A stretch of DNA of 64,000 nucleotides from Straminergon stramineum (Eukaryota; Streptophyta; Bryopsida; Hypnales; Calliergonaceae). The notes under the pieces are model-generated. The model ran no database searches. It worked only from the letters and a program-made list of their open reading frames with translations, and was not told where the DNA came from. The translations under genes were made by a program, and so were the position numbers. Below are positions 10,501-21,961 of the stretch, piece by piece. The stretch lies in contig OY987265.1 in the NCBI GenBank assembly GCA_963920665.1, positions 4,097,001-4,161,000 of the forward strand, read 5' to 3'. Numbering within the stretch: the first letter of the stretch is position 1; each line of letters starts with the position of its first letter.

Positions 10501-13463
10501 TGTTCTCAGAGCTGGTGCATTCTTTGTGTGGTCGCCCCAAGACAATCAAGATCATATCTGGAGAGGTACTTTGCATCCGTAACTTTAAAGGACCAAGACG
10601 CCCAGACTGGGCCTCATACTATTTGAGCAGTTTCGAGTGGGTCATGTGGGGACTTACTGTGGTCGTTTTGTTTATTTATTGATCAATGTTTTCCTATTAT
10701 ATGATTTTCGTGATATAAAATTTATTCCCATCTGAAATGTTATTTTCACAATATGATCAATTGTCTTGGTCATTTTTGAACTATGAAATCTTGGTCCTCT
10801 GAGAGGTGATGCATGATGCATGAGTGTCTCTTCATACTCTTGCAGAAATGGAGGAGCTGGCAAAACGACTCTGCTGGGAACAAGTCGGAAAAGATGGGCT
10901 TGTTGCCATCTGGCGCAAGCCTCGAAATAATAATTGCTTAAGGAATCGACCATCAGATTCAGGCCCTGCGCTGTGTGATGCAGCTGCTGATCCTGATGAA
11001 ACCTGGTAAGTTTGTTTTTGTGGTTTTATCCCTTAGCCCTATACCTTAAACCGTAATTGCTTGAACTAAAGTGGCGATGAATCCCTAAGTGCTGGCACTA
11101 AACATAGTGAGATTTCTTTTGAAAATTTGTAACAAATAGCTGAAACCCTTCCAATACAACTGGTTCCCTTTGAAATCCGATTCACGTGGGGGCAATAAAT
11201 GTGGAAAATAACGCATTTCAAGATCCCTGGTGGATGCTTACCCTTTCAAGCATCCACCAAGATAAATTTGTCAATGTACGCATAAGTGGAAGCACAATCT
11301 CAGGGAGGTACCAAAAGTTACTGGAAATGGACAGGTATTGACCATTCACTAAGTGCCATGCATTCTCTCTATATTGAATGTCAGACTTTCAGTCTTTCTT
11401 TTTAATCTCCATCTTTAGTAACTACACTGAAAATCATTTGAATAGGTATTTGAGCATGGTTCCTCTTATCAAGTTGTCTTAGATTTTGTTGGCTCTTGTT
11501 GGGAGTCATTAGGGGATTCCATATTCTCTTAGAATGCATGCTTTGGACTCAGTAAGGATAAACTCCAAAATTTTTAAAGTGCTGAAATAGGTGTGCCCAA
11601 AATCGACCCTAAACTTTCATGAATAGAGATTCTACTTTTTAGGCACATTTTAGTGCAAGAATCTATAGTGGTCGATTAGGTGTAGTTATGTTATACTGGA
11701 GAAGGATGAGTTCTCACAAATGTTATGGGTGTTGTAGGTATGCTCCACTGCAACCATGCATAACTCTGCTCCCTGAAAATGGATTTGATGGACAAGTCCC
11801 AGAATGGCCCGCGAGACTTTCAACTCCCCCTTCCAGATTGGGGAGTGTGGACATGGATGCTGGACTTCTAGCAAGGCCTGAAGTCTTCAAATCAGACCAG
11901 AATTATTGGCTCGATGTTGTGGACAGCTACCTTCGAGGTCTGGGACTTCACAAAGAACAGTTCCGGAACATCATGGATATGCGAGCTATGTTTGGAGGGT
12001 ATGAATCTTAGCCGAGCTTAGTTAGAGCTTCTTTGTTGTATATTCATCTCAAAATATCCTGTAGATCAATATTAAGATAGCATGAAATTAACATTGATTT
12101 GCAGTACATTTTCATTAACTTAACATTAATTCAATATGAGGACCATGTAAACCTAATGGATTTTAACTTAACATTGAGAACTTTGTCAACTTAACAGATG
12201 TCTTTTGTGATCTTTGTCTGGCTAATGATTTCTGGTTTCTATGATTTTTGACAGATTTGCAACGGCATTGGTGAACCTGAAAGTGGATTGGTGGGTAATG
12301 AATGTTGTTCCCATTAGTGGACCAAATACTCTACCTATCATTTACGATCGGGGACTAATTGGCGTTTCACATGATTGGTGAGTCTATCTTAATTCTTAGG
12401 TAGTAGAATTCTCCTATAAGTAATGGTGTGATGTCCCTGTTTTTATTCCCACTTCGAACACATTCCATCTTGTTTTCGCATTGGATTGTAGTCAAAGTTC
12501 TGTCTAGTTTGTGCTTTTTGGAAATGACTTTGCCTTGTGTTCAGGTGTGAGCCTTTTGACACTTATCCAAGGACTTACGATATGTTGCATGCTGTTGGAG
12601 TTTTCACCCATGAGCAAAAAAGGTTTTCCCCATTCCAGTTCTTTGTCTAAGTATGCTCATCAAATGGACTATCTGTCACTCTTACAATGCTTGTTGATAT
12701 AAAACGGGAATCATGCTTGTGTGCACACTTCTTCCCTCTTGTTGATAAATGGGGACATGACTTCCTCAGATTCTTCCAACTAGCAGTTTCATTGAACCAA
12801 TTGAAATAAAATCCATTGAGCATCATAGAATGAGTGGCAAGAGAAGTTTGCATGGAGAATGCAATAGAGTTTGCTCCTTAGTTTAACCCTCCATTTTTTC
12901 TTCCTAAAGAATATCATTGAAATGCTAGGGAATAGAGATGCATTTTAGAATTCAACGAATTCATTGAATTCTACTATGACTCCTATTAAATCAATACACC
13001 AGAATCCTTAATAGATCAGATTCGTTCTATTTTTCACTAATTGTGTGAGCTTCTATCTGGAGGGACATTTGATTTGTTTTTTTCAAAAGGAATGTACCTA
13101 TACATGTATAAAATAACAGAGAAACTTTTGACGCAACTCCTAGACGTAACAAGGACTTTGGTGTAACAAGATTCTTACATGCTCATGTTGGGAAATGTAT
13201 TGTGTTTTCAAGATTATTACATGCTCACGTTGTGAAATTTATTTTGTGTCTTCAGGTGCAACATCGCTCACATTCTGCTGGAGATGGATCGCATTCTCCG
13301 CCCTGGAGGCTGGGTGCTGGTGCGGGAGCCCAACGCCATGGCCTACCAAGTGCAAACCCTGGCCAAGTCTTTACGATGGAAGACAAAAATGCTGGAAACC
13401 GAAAGTGGTCCTTTCGGACAAGATAAGCTTCTCTCTTGTCAAAAGTCTCTCTGGCATAGCTAA
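7569..13463 (+). CDS. Putative S-adenosylmethionine methyltransferase, PMT family (Golgi type II membrane protein)
   Basis: Plant PMT (DUF248/Methyltransf_29) proteins are Golgi type II membrane enzymes thought to methylate pectin. Exons read from splice sites: 7569-7685 (N-terminal anchor, uncertain), 8711-8977, 9384-9533, 9741-10005, 10473-10565, 10846-11005, 11738-11998, 12255-12377, 12545-12622 and 13256-13463. All phases match and the product is about 573 residues, normal for the family. Exon 1 has a hydrophobic signal anchor ([16 protein letters not shown]). Later exons carry [37 protein letters not shown], the SAM-binding [70 protein letters not shown] and DRILRPGGW. Exon 1 could instead end at 7689 (GTGAGT) and join an extra exon at 7951-8049, which also keeps frame. 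Everything from 8711 onward is firm. The stop lies at the edge of a tandem repeat array. Confidence 0.9.
11228..11259. repeat. Short perfect hairpin in a methyltransferase intron
   Basis: TGGTGGATGCTT at 11228-11239 pairs with AAGCATCCACCA at 11248-11259 across an 8-nt loop, inside the intron 11006-11737. The stem is perfect over 12 bp. Nothing else indicates a function. Confidence 0.6.
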
Positions 13464-14060
13464 GGTAGGGACTCCCCAAAATTGCTGCTTTTTCCTGCTG
13501 AGCATAGTTTCTGTGCCAATTGTTTATATGTTCTTTTCGGCAAATGAAAGAGGATTCCAACGCGTCAAAGAAAGCAGTATTTGGATATCGAATGCAAAAG
13601 TTTTGGGAGGTCACAGTTTTCTTAGAACTAAGGTATTGACTCCTAAAATCGCCTCTACTCTCTTGTTTAGCATAGTTATTATACCAAATGTTTATAGGTT
13701 CTTTTGGCAAATGAAAGAGGGTTCCATCACTTCAAAGAATGCGTTGTTTGGATATCATGTCCAAAAGTTGTTACGTCAAAGCTTTATTAGAATTAAGATA
13801 AGGACATGCAAGGACACTTTTTTGAGCATAGTTGAGCATGAGTTAGTGTCTATGCCAAATGTTTGTATGATCCTTTTGGTTAATGAAAGAGGATTTCATT
13901 TCACTAAAGATATTGTATGCATATGTTTTTTTGGGTCAAAATCTAATTTGAAATAAGGTAGGGCAATTAAAATTGCCATTTTTTTCATAGTTTCTATGTT
14001 TTTTTTATGAATCTAATGCACCAAAGAATGCATTGTTTGAGTTTCATATCCAAAGGTTTT
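13461..14060. repeat. Degenerate tandem array, about 160-168 bp units, abutting the methyltransferase stop codon
   Basis: Four units start with TAAGGTAGGGAC-like sequence at about 13461, 13629, 13793 and 13953. Each contains a GCATAGTT block, a CAAATGTTTATA block, GGCAAATGAAAGAGG and TTTGGATATC..CCAAAAG. Units shrink from 168 to 160 bp and diverge progressively. The first unit begins at the gene's own TAA, so the array forms the 3' UTR or flank. The 253-residue open frame across it (13195-13956) comes from the repeat plus an antiphase read of the last exon and is not a gene. Confidence 0.75.
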
Positions 14061-17000
14061 GTCTATTTTTATCTAAATAAGCATCCAAGCATGGTTCCTA
14101 TTATAAAACTAAATTTATGTTGAATCTTGTCATTAATAGAAAAATGTGTCTATGAGATTATCTTAGCTTATATGTTGTGAGCATTATGAATAAAGTACAA
14201 ATTTTCAAAATCATAATTCAGGTTGTATTCAAAATCAACCCAAATAACAATGGATAGTGGCAAACTAATTGAAACATGTGCTACACCTTATTGAAGCTTT
14301 GAAAGCAAGAAAGATGAAAAAAAAGGCAAATAGAAAATTAAGATAAAGATACCAAGGCAACGAGGACATCACACTCTTAAGTGGGGGAGGATACCACAAT
14401 TAAGCAAATAAGTCAACAAGGGTGATTGCAAGAAACATTTCACGTTTTTTGATCAAAATTGTAGTTTTTGGCCTTAGGACTAGCAGTACTACGAAGACTT
14501 GTTAAATTTGCATGTTTGCACTCTGTCTGTGAATCTAAACCGTCAATTTCAACGCTTGTGAATTTGGACCATTGATTTAGTACTATAGAGTACTATGAAG
14601 TACTACAGAAGCCACTAGCAACATAAAATAGGAAAACAGGGTCTGTTGACTCTTTCATTTTTAGTAATTCAAAAAAAATTAAAAAAATTCCTAGAAAAAA
14701 AGTCATTTTGCTAGAGAAGATTACACTCCTATTTCACTAAAAAATTCATGTAGGAAAATTTTTCCCTCTTTGTAGTCTTCGTGCAAAGGAAGGTCACTTC
14801 GACCCCATGTATGCAACCAACATGTTGCTATTTTCACAAAAGCTCTTCGTTAATCTTTGAAAAAGTAGTACATCTCCAACATATCCAATTTATGGCTTCC
14901 AATTTGCTTTTGGGGGTTGCCAATAGTACTAAAAAACCCCAAAATGGCCAAAATAAACATCCAATCGAGGGCAGGTTAAAAATAGTAAAAGAATTTGAAA
15001 AAACTTGAAAAAATTTGAAAAAATTATAGAATGTCTGAAACTTTTGCATCTACTTTCTTTCCAAATTTCACACCAAATGGACTAAGGATGCCGAAGTTAT
15101 GAGCACAAAACCACTTGTCCAAGGGTAAGAAGACAAGAAATAGGACAAGTGTTTCTTGCAATCACCCACAACGTGAATCCTCAAAAATCTCAAGGTGGAA
15201 ATGAAGTCCATGGATGAATGAAAGAAAAAGTACTTCAAAGGGAGGGTACTACAATTAAGCAAGTAAGTCAACAATGTGAATCCACAAAAGTCTCAAGGTG
15301 GAAATGAAGTCCATGGAAAGATGAAAGGAAAAGTACTTCAAAGGAAGGATACCACTAAGGTAGCTATGGAAAGGGTCCCAAAAGTCCATTTGAGAGGGGG
15401 GATAAGGTAGAAAAGCAATCTAAATATCTTGGGGCCAACTAATAGAGGAGTACATATTTTTTTAGAGGTACGTGCATGTTTCAGGAATTGAGCCCAAGTA
15501 GAATTATAATTTTCCAATCAAAATTGTAATTTTTGTGAGTTTATGAAGTGGTATGCTCTGAAATTTACAAAACCACACATAGAATGAAGTCATAAACAAC
15601 CCATAAGTACCATGTCAAGTACTAATTATTCACCATTCATGGAGTGACACATTACCCCTTATTGTCATAGAAATTTTGATTTTGTCATAAAATAAATGGA
15701 TTTGGATGAATTTGGTGGTAGAAATGAAGCCAAAAGTAGAGCAGCAAAAATAGGTAGTTGGAAAAAATGGGTCAATCTATCTTAGAGTTCATTGTACTAG
15801 GCATTAAGGTCACTTTTTGTTATCTATGTAATGCAAAGTGATAGAGTAGCTATCTTCACCCAAAATGCATTAAGGCCACTTTTTGTTATCTCTATAATGC
15901 AAAGTGAGGGAGTAGCTACCTTCACCCAAAATGCATACAAAAGCCAAGTTGAGGTATGATTTGGCATGAATTCTTAACAATTGGCAATCATCCATTACAC
16001 ACCCACATGGCAAAGGAGACTCTAGAGGAGTTACTTGGAATAAAATTCAAAGAAGGTGAGTTAGTGACACTTGCAAGCTCATCAACTTAGAAGTAAGAAA
16101 ATAACAAGTAGAAAATAGCAAATTCCACTAAGAGAAGCAAGTGGATGTAAGAGAGTGAAGGCTCTTTAGTAGCAAGCACCAATTATGAAACCTCAAAAGA
16201 AAAAACATATGCCATCATTACAAGAAATTCACCTAGTCAATAAGTTTGTGAGTTCCCTCGAGTTCTCAAACTATGGGAACTCAACCATAGCATCAAGATG
16301 ATGTCGCTAGGCAATCGCCATGTCAAATAATAATAATTTTTTATATTGGATTCTTTTTAACTTTATTTTATTTTTTCATAATTTTCAATTTCAACCAGCA
16401 ATGGTTGGTTCCTAACTTAGAGAACGAGCCTAAAATGGTCTTCTAATGAAGCTAAATATCATCTATTGAATATAAACAAGGACATTAATGCTTTAAGTGG
16501 AAAAGAATCTCACCCCTTCAAGTATGCTCATGACTCACAAGTGTAAGGGGGGTCCTTGGAGCAAGGAATGCAACACATGACTAAAGTAAGTAGAATTGGC
16601 AAGGTGCCAAACCCAAAGGTAAGCCAAAGTGGGTCAAGAATCCTTCCTTGTGGCAGTGCTAAACAAGTGTCATTGCACATCCAAAGGGGCTTGGAAAAAC
16701 AAGGACTTCTCACCTTAAATAAGCATGGTAGGCTAGTTGAGGTGCCACAAGGGCATTCATCCGAGGGGTCATGTTGGAAAGCGAGATATCTCATTGATGC
16801 ATTTAAGACTAAATGCAATGTGAAGTACTTGTTTTTGACAATAAGATGGCATGTGCAGGCAAATATTTCATATTTGAGATAGGTGCCAAGGTTTCATTTT
16901 GAGCATCATACAAATAAAGTATGGATTTTCAAAGTAATAATGAAAGTTGTATTCAAAATCAATCTAAATTTTCATGATATCCAAAAGACTTACATTTTTA

Positions 17001-18060
17001 GGCAAGATAGCATGGTGTTAGTTCTAAGGTTGAAATTAGATGTACGTAAGGTAAAAGCACCTCAAAGCAACACTTTTCCTAGTTCTACTACCTTTAAGGT
17101 CACATGACAAAAAACATTTGATGAGGTTATTAGAGAATTTAAGAGAAATGCAACCCAAATAGTTTTCTAGATTTTCAAACTTTTCAAAGTTAAAAGCATT
17201 GGATAGCCTATACTTAACAATAAATTCACCTTGAATGGACACCCTTGAAGCCTTCATTAGTTGCTTCAAAAAACTCTTAGCCTCTCATTGGTTGTTTTCC
17301 AAAAGTTGTGTTGGTTTATGTCATGGCCAAGTATTAATTTAACCCTATAAGGTTTAAAGGTAAAAAAGTAAAATGTTTGATGGATGTAGAAATAAAGAAT
17401 GCACCTATTGGTCTAATAATCAAAGTATTTTGGTGGCTACCTCGGTCATGGGGTCCGCATCTATCTAGGATTAAGGCCTTTTCTAGGCATCAAAGAATAG
17501 AAATTGTTGCAATTACAATTGTTTCTACTATACCTTACCTTAAGGTAAACCACCCGATGACAAGAAAAAGACCCATCATAGACACCTAGGGAATGACCTA
17601 TTAAACTTTTGCATCAAACCATGATAGGCTTTTTTTAATAATTGAGATTTGGGCTACATTTGTTTGCGCTAGTGGCTAGAATCAATGTCTTGGATGATGG
17701 TGAAGGATTGATTAGTGGCTCCAATATAAACTTCCAGCTTCCAAGTGTAAATTCATTACATGAAGTGACTTTTTAAGGCCTTTAGGTTGCAACCTTTTGT
17801 TCGAAATATTGTGAATGCTTTTGGTGACAAAGATGACCACTATGGATACACATTTTGTTGATTTTGGGGTAGTTTAGAGACTTTGGAGAGTCAATTGGGT
17901 AGCACACTTCAAAAATTCATAAGAAATTCAAACTCCATTAGGATAAAAATTCAATTGCTCTCTCCATTTCTCATTTGTCTTTGACTGGAAAGAAATTTTA
18001 AATTTTTTTAAAATTCCAACACAACAAACTAGTCATTCTTCTTGTTATAGGATGGTTTAA
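14061..18060. other. Repeat-rich intergenic region
   Basis: No gene recognised. Visible structure: a tandem pair with period of about 103 bp at roughly 15163-15360, sharing CTCAAGGTGGAAATGAAGTC and AAAGTACTTCAAAGG; a 66-bp tandem duplication at 15801-15932; and GTACTATAGAGTACTATGAAGTACT-type short repeats near 14580. Open frames at 14781, 16556, 16883 and 17377 show no domain, and their residue composition is that of random AT-rich DNA. Confidence 0.6.
15801..15932. repeat. 66-bp perfect-period tandem duplication
   Basis: The unit begins GCATTAAGG and ends TTCACCCAAAAT. It occurs at 15801-15866 and 15867-15932 with a handful of substitutions, and the start of a third copy (GCAT) follows. The low divergence suggests a recent slippage or unequal exchange. 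Confidence 0.85.
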
Positions 18061-18698
18061 GGTAGTTTGCTCTAAAATTGACCATTTTTTCAAATCGACC
18101 CTATAATTAGCTATGAAATGGATATGAGGGGGTCTTGAAATCAACCTCTTTAGCCATTGAGTGGATGAGGATAAAGTGGTATTTATTGCAAGAACCGATC
18201 ATTCTCCTTGGTTACCCCCATATCTCTTTACAAGTTGCAAGCGAATGAATTTTGGGAGACCTATGGTTACAAATAGATGCCTATGCCAAAAAAATCTTTG
18301 AAAATTCATAAATAATTCAATAATGCATCGAAAAATATGAAATCACTTGTGATACATTCTACATCTATTTCTCTTCGTCTTAAAATGAGAGAAAAGTTCT
18401 TCCTGTCCATTGAAACATAAGGGAAAAAAACCCAGGCAAACCTTTAACCCTTGAATCATGCAATGGACAATTATTGTCCGATGAATGACAAGGAATTCTC
18501 CTGTGTAGGATAGAATTGCAACTATTCATCCTCGGTATCAAGGGTGGAAAGGGAAGATCTTCTACAGTAGTTTGAATCCCAATGAGTATTTTTGTTTTTT
18601 CTAAAGTGGATGATGTCACACGGTTTCAAAATGGCTGATTTCCACGGTCACCAGCCCGGCGTTCAAGGGTTAAATGGTCGCTTTTAGAGCAGACTACC
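18061..18698. mobile_element. TIR element, family C (638 bp), with a nested family A MITE
   Basis: The left end reads GGTAGTTTGCTCTAAAATTG, and the right end is its reverse complement with about 22 of 25 positions matching (GGTCGCTTTTAGAGCAGACT..). A second family C element lies at 38934-39232. The family A MITE at 18444-18673 sits inside this element, right against its right TIR, so A inserted after C. Confidence 0.75.
18444..18673 (+). mobile_element. Family A MITE, copy 1 (230 bp)
   Basis: Bounded by TTAACCC and GGGTTAA. The body shares GTCCGATGAATGACAAGGAA, ACTATTCATCCTC, CTTCTACAGTAGTTTG and GATGATGTCACACGG with copies at 23467-23700, 24012-24241 (inverted) and 39761-39989. The constant ends and length of 229-234 bp define a single non-autonomous family. 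Confidence 0.8.
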
Positions 18699-18862
18699 GA
18701 ACCTTCCATGAATAAGTTTATCTCAATTCTAGATAAGCATCACAGCATATGATGGACCCACACATTCGGAATCTCCAATAGCAAGCTCGACGAAGTTACT
18801 ATTTCGTCCTGAAATTGGACTAATCTCGTCCGTCCCTTTCGTCCACTTGGCGATTTCAATCT

Positions 18863-18892
18863 CACGTGGCGAGCAACGGCATCGACACGTGG
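18863..18892. promoter_or_regulatory. Pair of G-box/ABRE-like motifs upstream of the PP2C-like gene
   Basis: CACGTGGC at 18863-18870 and ACACGTGG at 18885-18892 are matches to the ACGTGGC core bound by plant bZIP/ABF factors. They lie about 570 bp upstream of the ATG and about 290 bp upstream of a TATA-like box. Two copies within 30 bp is the arrangement usually needed for ABA response. The function is inferred from motif knowledge only. Confidence 0.5.
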
Positions 18893-19115
18893 AGCAATAA
18901 TGGACCCCTGCCACGCAACTCGTTTGTCCAGTTGAGCTGCTCCCTAATCACTCCCTAATTCCACCAGATGGAGTTTAGACTATGCCACTCCACCACTAAC
19001 TACTCTGTAATATCACGCCTAATCCATCACTAATGTATCACTAACCACACCAATGCCTCACTGATCACACTTACCCATCACTAACCAACCCTGTCTCGCA
19101 AGAAGACACACACAG

Positions 19116-19146
19116 CTCGTCGTCGTCGTCGTCATCGTCATCGTCT
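19116..19146. repeat. TCG/TCA trinucleotide microsatellite
   Basis: About nine GTC/TCG-type triplets lie just upstream of the presumed PP2C-like transcription start. A simple repeat in a promoter or 5' leader. Confidence 0.75.
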
Positions 19147-19173
19147 CCAACAAGAGATCAAGAATGTGAAGCT

Positions 19174-19180
19174 TATAAAA
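19174..19180 (+). promoter_or_regulatory. Putative TATA box of the PP2C-like gene
   Basis: TATAAAA occurs 275 bp before the chosen ATG (19455), in a GC-richer promoter-like region downstream of two G-boxes. Transcription would start around 19205-19215, giving a 5' leader of about 240 nt. Confidence 0.45.
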
Positions 19181-19454
19181 TGCCATGGAGAATCCGGACT
19201 GTAGACATTCAACATCACTGTAACACACACTAGAGATTTGTAATGCAGTTGTACGCTACGGAACGCATGCTCTTGTAAAGATTCTTCTGTTTTCCCCCTC
19301 CATTTCCAGTTTTTTTTCACAGTTTCTGAAATTAGCTAACCTGGATTTTCTTCTTGTCAAGAATTCGGTTAGAATTGGGTAAGAATTGGGTTAGAATCTG
19401 GTGAGATTTCGGTGAGAATTCGGTTTGAATTCGTTCGTGTGATTGCACTTGACG

Positions 19455-20758
19455 ATGGAGGACGAAGCATTCGATGAGTTTTTGCAGACGCCGATCCTGG
19501 GACGAAAGAAGCTGACGAAGGAGGAGCAGGAGGAGGAGGATTTGGAGCAAGGGAATCCTTCCTTGAGAGTGAACGTGGCCTCGCACCAGGCGGTGTCGCG
19601 AGGCGATGGCGCAGCGAGAACGACGTCGTTGCGGGAGGCGAGCTGTGGCGGAGGACGCAGCCAACGACTGCAGCCGCAAGTGGTGTGGGGCCATTGTTTG
19701 CTGCAAGGGCTCGCCGGCCACGAAATGGAGGATCTGATCGTCGCCGAAGTGCGGACTTTGGACGACGAGGAGGTGCGGATCCCGTTTTCTCTCACTTCCG
19801 TGTCATTGCGTTTCGTTCCGCCTCTGTTTTAGGGTTTCTAGGGAGACTTTCGTACTACTGTTATGCGACGCCACTACTCCGATCTGCTAAAATGCGGCCT
19901 CACGATGTTTTGATCGAGGAGGGAGTCTTGCTTTCGTTCAATTCGTTGACAGATGTTCGACCAACACTTGCATTGCTCAGCGCTGATTCTGGTGATCAAA
20001 ACCTTCTCCAGCACAATCAACGATGAATCGAATTGATCTTTCAGACTTTCAGTTACTAATCGATGCAACTTGAATTGTCCGTCTGTTCAATGCAGGTAGC
20101 CTGCTTCGGCGTCTTCGACGCCCACAACGGCTCCACAGTCGCACAACACCTCCAATCTCACCTTTTCTCCAACATCCTCAACGAGGACTCCATCAAATCC
20201 AACCCCTCAGCTGCCACTCGCAACGCCTACCTCCTCACCGACCGCACTATTCTCTCCTCTCCCCACACCGGCGGCAGCACATCAGTAACAGCAATGCTCT
20301 ACAACAATCACATAATCGTCGCCAACCTCGGCGATTCACGCGCCATTCTCTCCAAATCTGGCAAAGCAATCCAGTTGTCGGTGGATCATGACCCTGGAAG
20401 ACCAGCAGAGAAGGCGAGCGTGGAAGCTCGCGGGGGGCATGTGACGCACTTGCCTGGAGATCAGTGGCGTGTGGACGGGCAGTTGGCGATTGCAAGGGCG
20501 TTCGGGGATGTGGGGTTGAAGGAGCATATGAGTGGGGAGCCGGATGTGGTGAAGGTGGGGATGGAGAAGGGATGTGAGTTTCTGATGTTGGGGAGTAATG
20601 GCTTGTTTTCGATGTTTGATAATCAGGAGTTGGTGGATCGCGTGAGAGGAGGGGGAGGGGATGCTGTGAAGGTTGCGCATGAGTTGGTGGTGGAAGCGAG
20701 GAGAAGACATGGGGAAGATGATATTTCCTGCATTGTTATCATGTTCACGGAGTCGTAG
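19455..20758 (+). CDS. Protein phosphatase 2C-like protein (possibly catalytically impaired)
   Basis: Two exons, 19455-19772 and 20096-20758, joined in phase 0, 326 residues. PP2Cs are Mn/Mg-dependent Ser/Thr phosphatases. This one resembles the plant group containing Arabidopsis 'PP2C-like protein 44'. Exon 1 has an acidic Glu-rich N-terminus and the GHEMEDLIVAEV block (metal-site Glu92, Asp93). Exon 2 has CFGVFDAHNG (the usual DGHGG is altered, Asp114 kept), TGGSTSVTAM, ANLGDSRAIL, VDHDPGRPAEKASVEARGG, QLAIARAFGD and a C-terminal EDDISCIVIMF. The usual SDGLWD block reads GSNGLFSMFD, so the metal-binding Asp is Asn at about residue 274. Activity may therefore be reduced or lost. A short ATG-less extension upstream of 19455 was ignored. 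Exon 2 shifts from C-ending to G-ending codons partway through, which is unusual. Its last codons are duplicated downstream. Confidence 0.9.
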
Positions 20759-21182
20759 TAGGCGTGGAGGAGACAGGTTTAATTAGTTTAGGAAACAGTT
20801 AGCAAGCAGTTTCATTAAGAATACATTAGGAGTTGACTGTTGGTATTTACAGATTAGTAATTGGCAAATTTTGATCTTGCAAACCAATGTTGATCTGCTT
20901 ATCACTCAGAACTCTAGTGTAGTAATCGTGGAGTTTCCAGTAGCAAAGCAATTTCGTTAAGAATTTATTAGCAATTAGCTGTTGCCATTTGCAGATTGGC
21001 AATTGGCAATTTGATCTTGCAAAACAATGTCGATCTCAGAACTGTAGTTTTATTGTGCCCGATTGAAGGCAAGGCGAACCAAGTCTGAATGTTTGGCTGT
21101 CAGACCATTGAGGGGAAATGCAAAAACTTTACCCTTGATCCGTGAGCACTGAAAATAGCTTGAACTCTGAAGTTAGTTCGTT

Positions 21183-21215
21183 TCCTGCATCGTTATCATC
21201 TTCCAGGACTCATAG
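21183..21215 (+). pseudogene. Duplicated C-terminal fragment of the PP2C-like gene
   Basis: This stretch reads SCIVIIFQDS then TAG, while the intact gene ends SCIVIMFTES then TAG. The homology continues into the 3' flank (CATGGAGTACTTGTCAGCAA versus GTGGAGGAGACAGG..TTAGCAA). No upstream PP2C exon sequence precedes it. It is either the last relic of a tandem second gene or a partial duplication of the 3' end. Confidence 0.7.
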
Positions 21216-21384
21216 GAATCATGGAGTACTTGTCAGCAAACAGTTTCATTAAGAATCTACAAGGAATTAGCTGTTGGCATTTGCAGATTAAGAACTGGCA
21301 AATTTGATCTTGCAAACGGATGCTGAATGATCTGAGTATATCTCAGAACACTACAGTAGTGTAGTAATGGAGTAGACAGTAATA

Positions 21385-21600
21385 TAAGGTAAGAGCACCC
21401 AATACGTACCCAATGACGTCAGACTCTATAGAGTATAATCATTTCAGGCTGTAAATATAAGTAGACAGTAGAGAGCTTATTTTTTTGACCTAAAATAATA
21501 AGATGTCTACAATCCAGCCACATTTATGTTCTAGAATGAATTCCTAGCCTAGAAAGGGACATCATTGGGTACAGGGATGCCATTGGGTGCTCTTACCTTA
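21385..21600. mobile_element. MITE D (216 bp) with long TIRs
   Basis: The ends TAAGGTAAGAGCACCCAAT and ATTGGGTGCTCTTACCTTA are perfect inverse repeats over 19 bp, with imperfect continuation inwards (TACCCAATGACGTC versus its complement). A TA target duplication is possible. Confidence 0.85.
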
Positions 21601-21736
21601 CACGTTTAGCAAACAGTTAGGACATTGTTTCATAAAGAATATATTAGGAATTGACTATTAGTATTTACAGAACAGCAATTGGCAATTTTCAACTGCATGT
21701 CCCTCAAATTCCAAGTTTATGGTGCCCGATTGAAGG

Positions 21737-21961
21737 GGCCGGGGTGAACTGCCCCTCGCTCAGCCCCTCAAGAAAACGCTGATTTTTTTTAATTTTTCAT
21801 GCATGATAAAATTTGCAATTTCTAAATTCATATTTGCAATCAGAGGCCCCAGATTGCATAGGAGGAGTGCACAAGGTAAATTAATCAAGCACAAAATAGG
21901 GGGCTTTTGTTTTACTTGCATCCCTAGAGGGGCCAAGCGAGGGGGTCAATTCGCCTTGGTT
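21737..21961. mobile_element. MITE B, copy 1 (about 225 bp), with 8-9 bp target duplication
   Basis: GGCCGGGGTGAACTGCCCCT at the left and its imperfect inverse at the right. Flanked by GATTGAAGG at about 21728-21736 and 21962-21970. The neighbouring repeat unit at 21061 has the uninterrupted site GCCCGATTGAAGGCAAGGCG, which is the empty site. TSD length fits hAT- or Mutator-type elements. Confidence 0.85.

Larger units (their letters stand above)
20797..21720. repeat. Four diverged copies of a repeat derived from the PP2C-like gene 3' flank
   Basis: Units containing AGCAARCAGTTTCATTAAGAA, ATTAGCTGTTGGCATTTGCA and TTTGATCTTGCAAA start near 20797, 20938, 21228 and 21605. The third is preceded by a copy of the gene's terminal codons. 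The array is interrupted by MITE D (21385-21600) and, just beyond, by MITE B (21737-21961). It looks like the 3' end of the gene amplified by unequal exchange. Confidence 0.75.

Noticed and set aside
13195..13956. 253-codon open frame at the methyltransferase 3' end
   Set aside because: It reads the last exon in the wrong frame and then runs through a degenerate tandem repeat.
16556..16882. 108-codon open frame
   Set aside because: No domain, no coding composition, and located in repeat-rich spacer.
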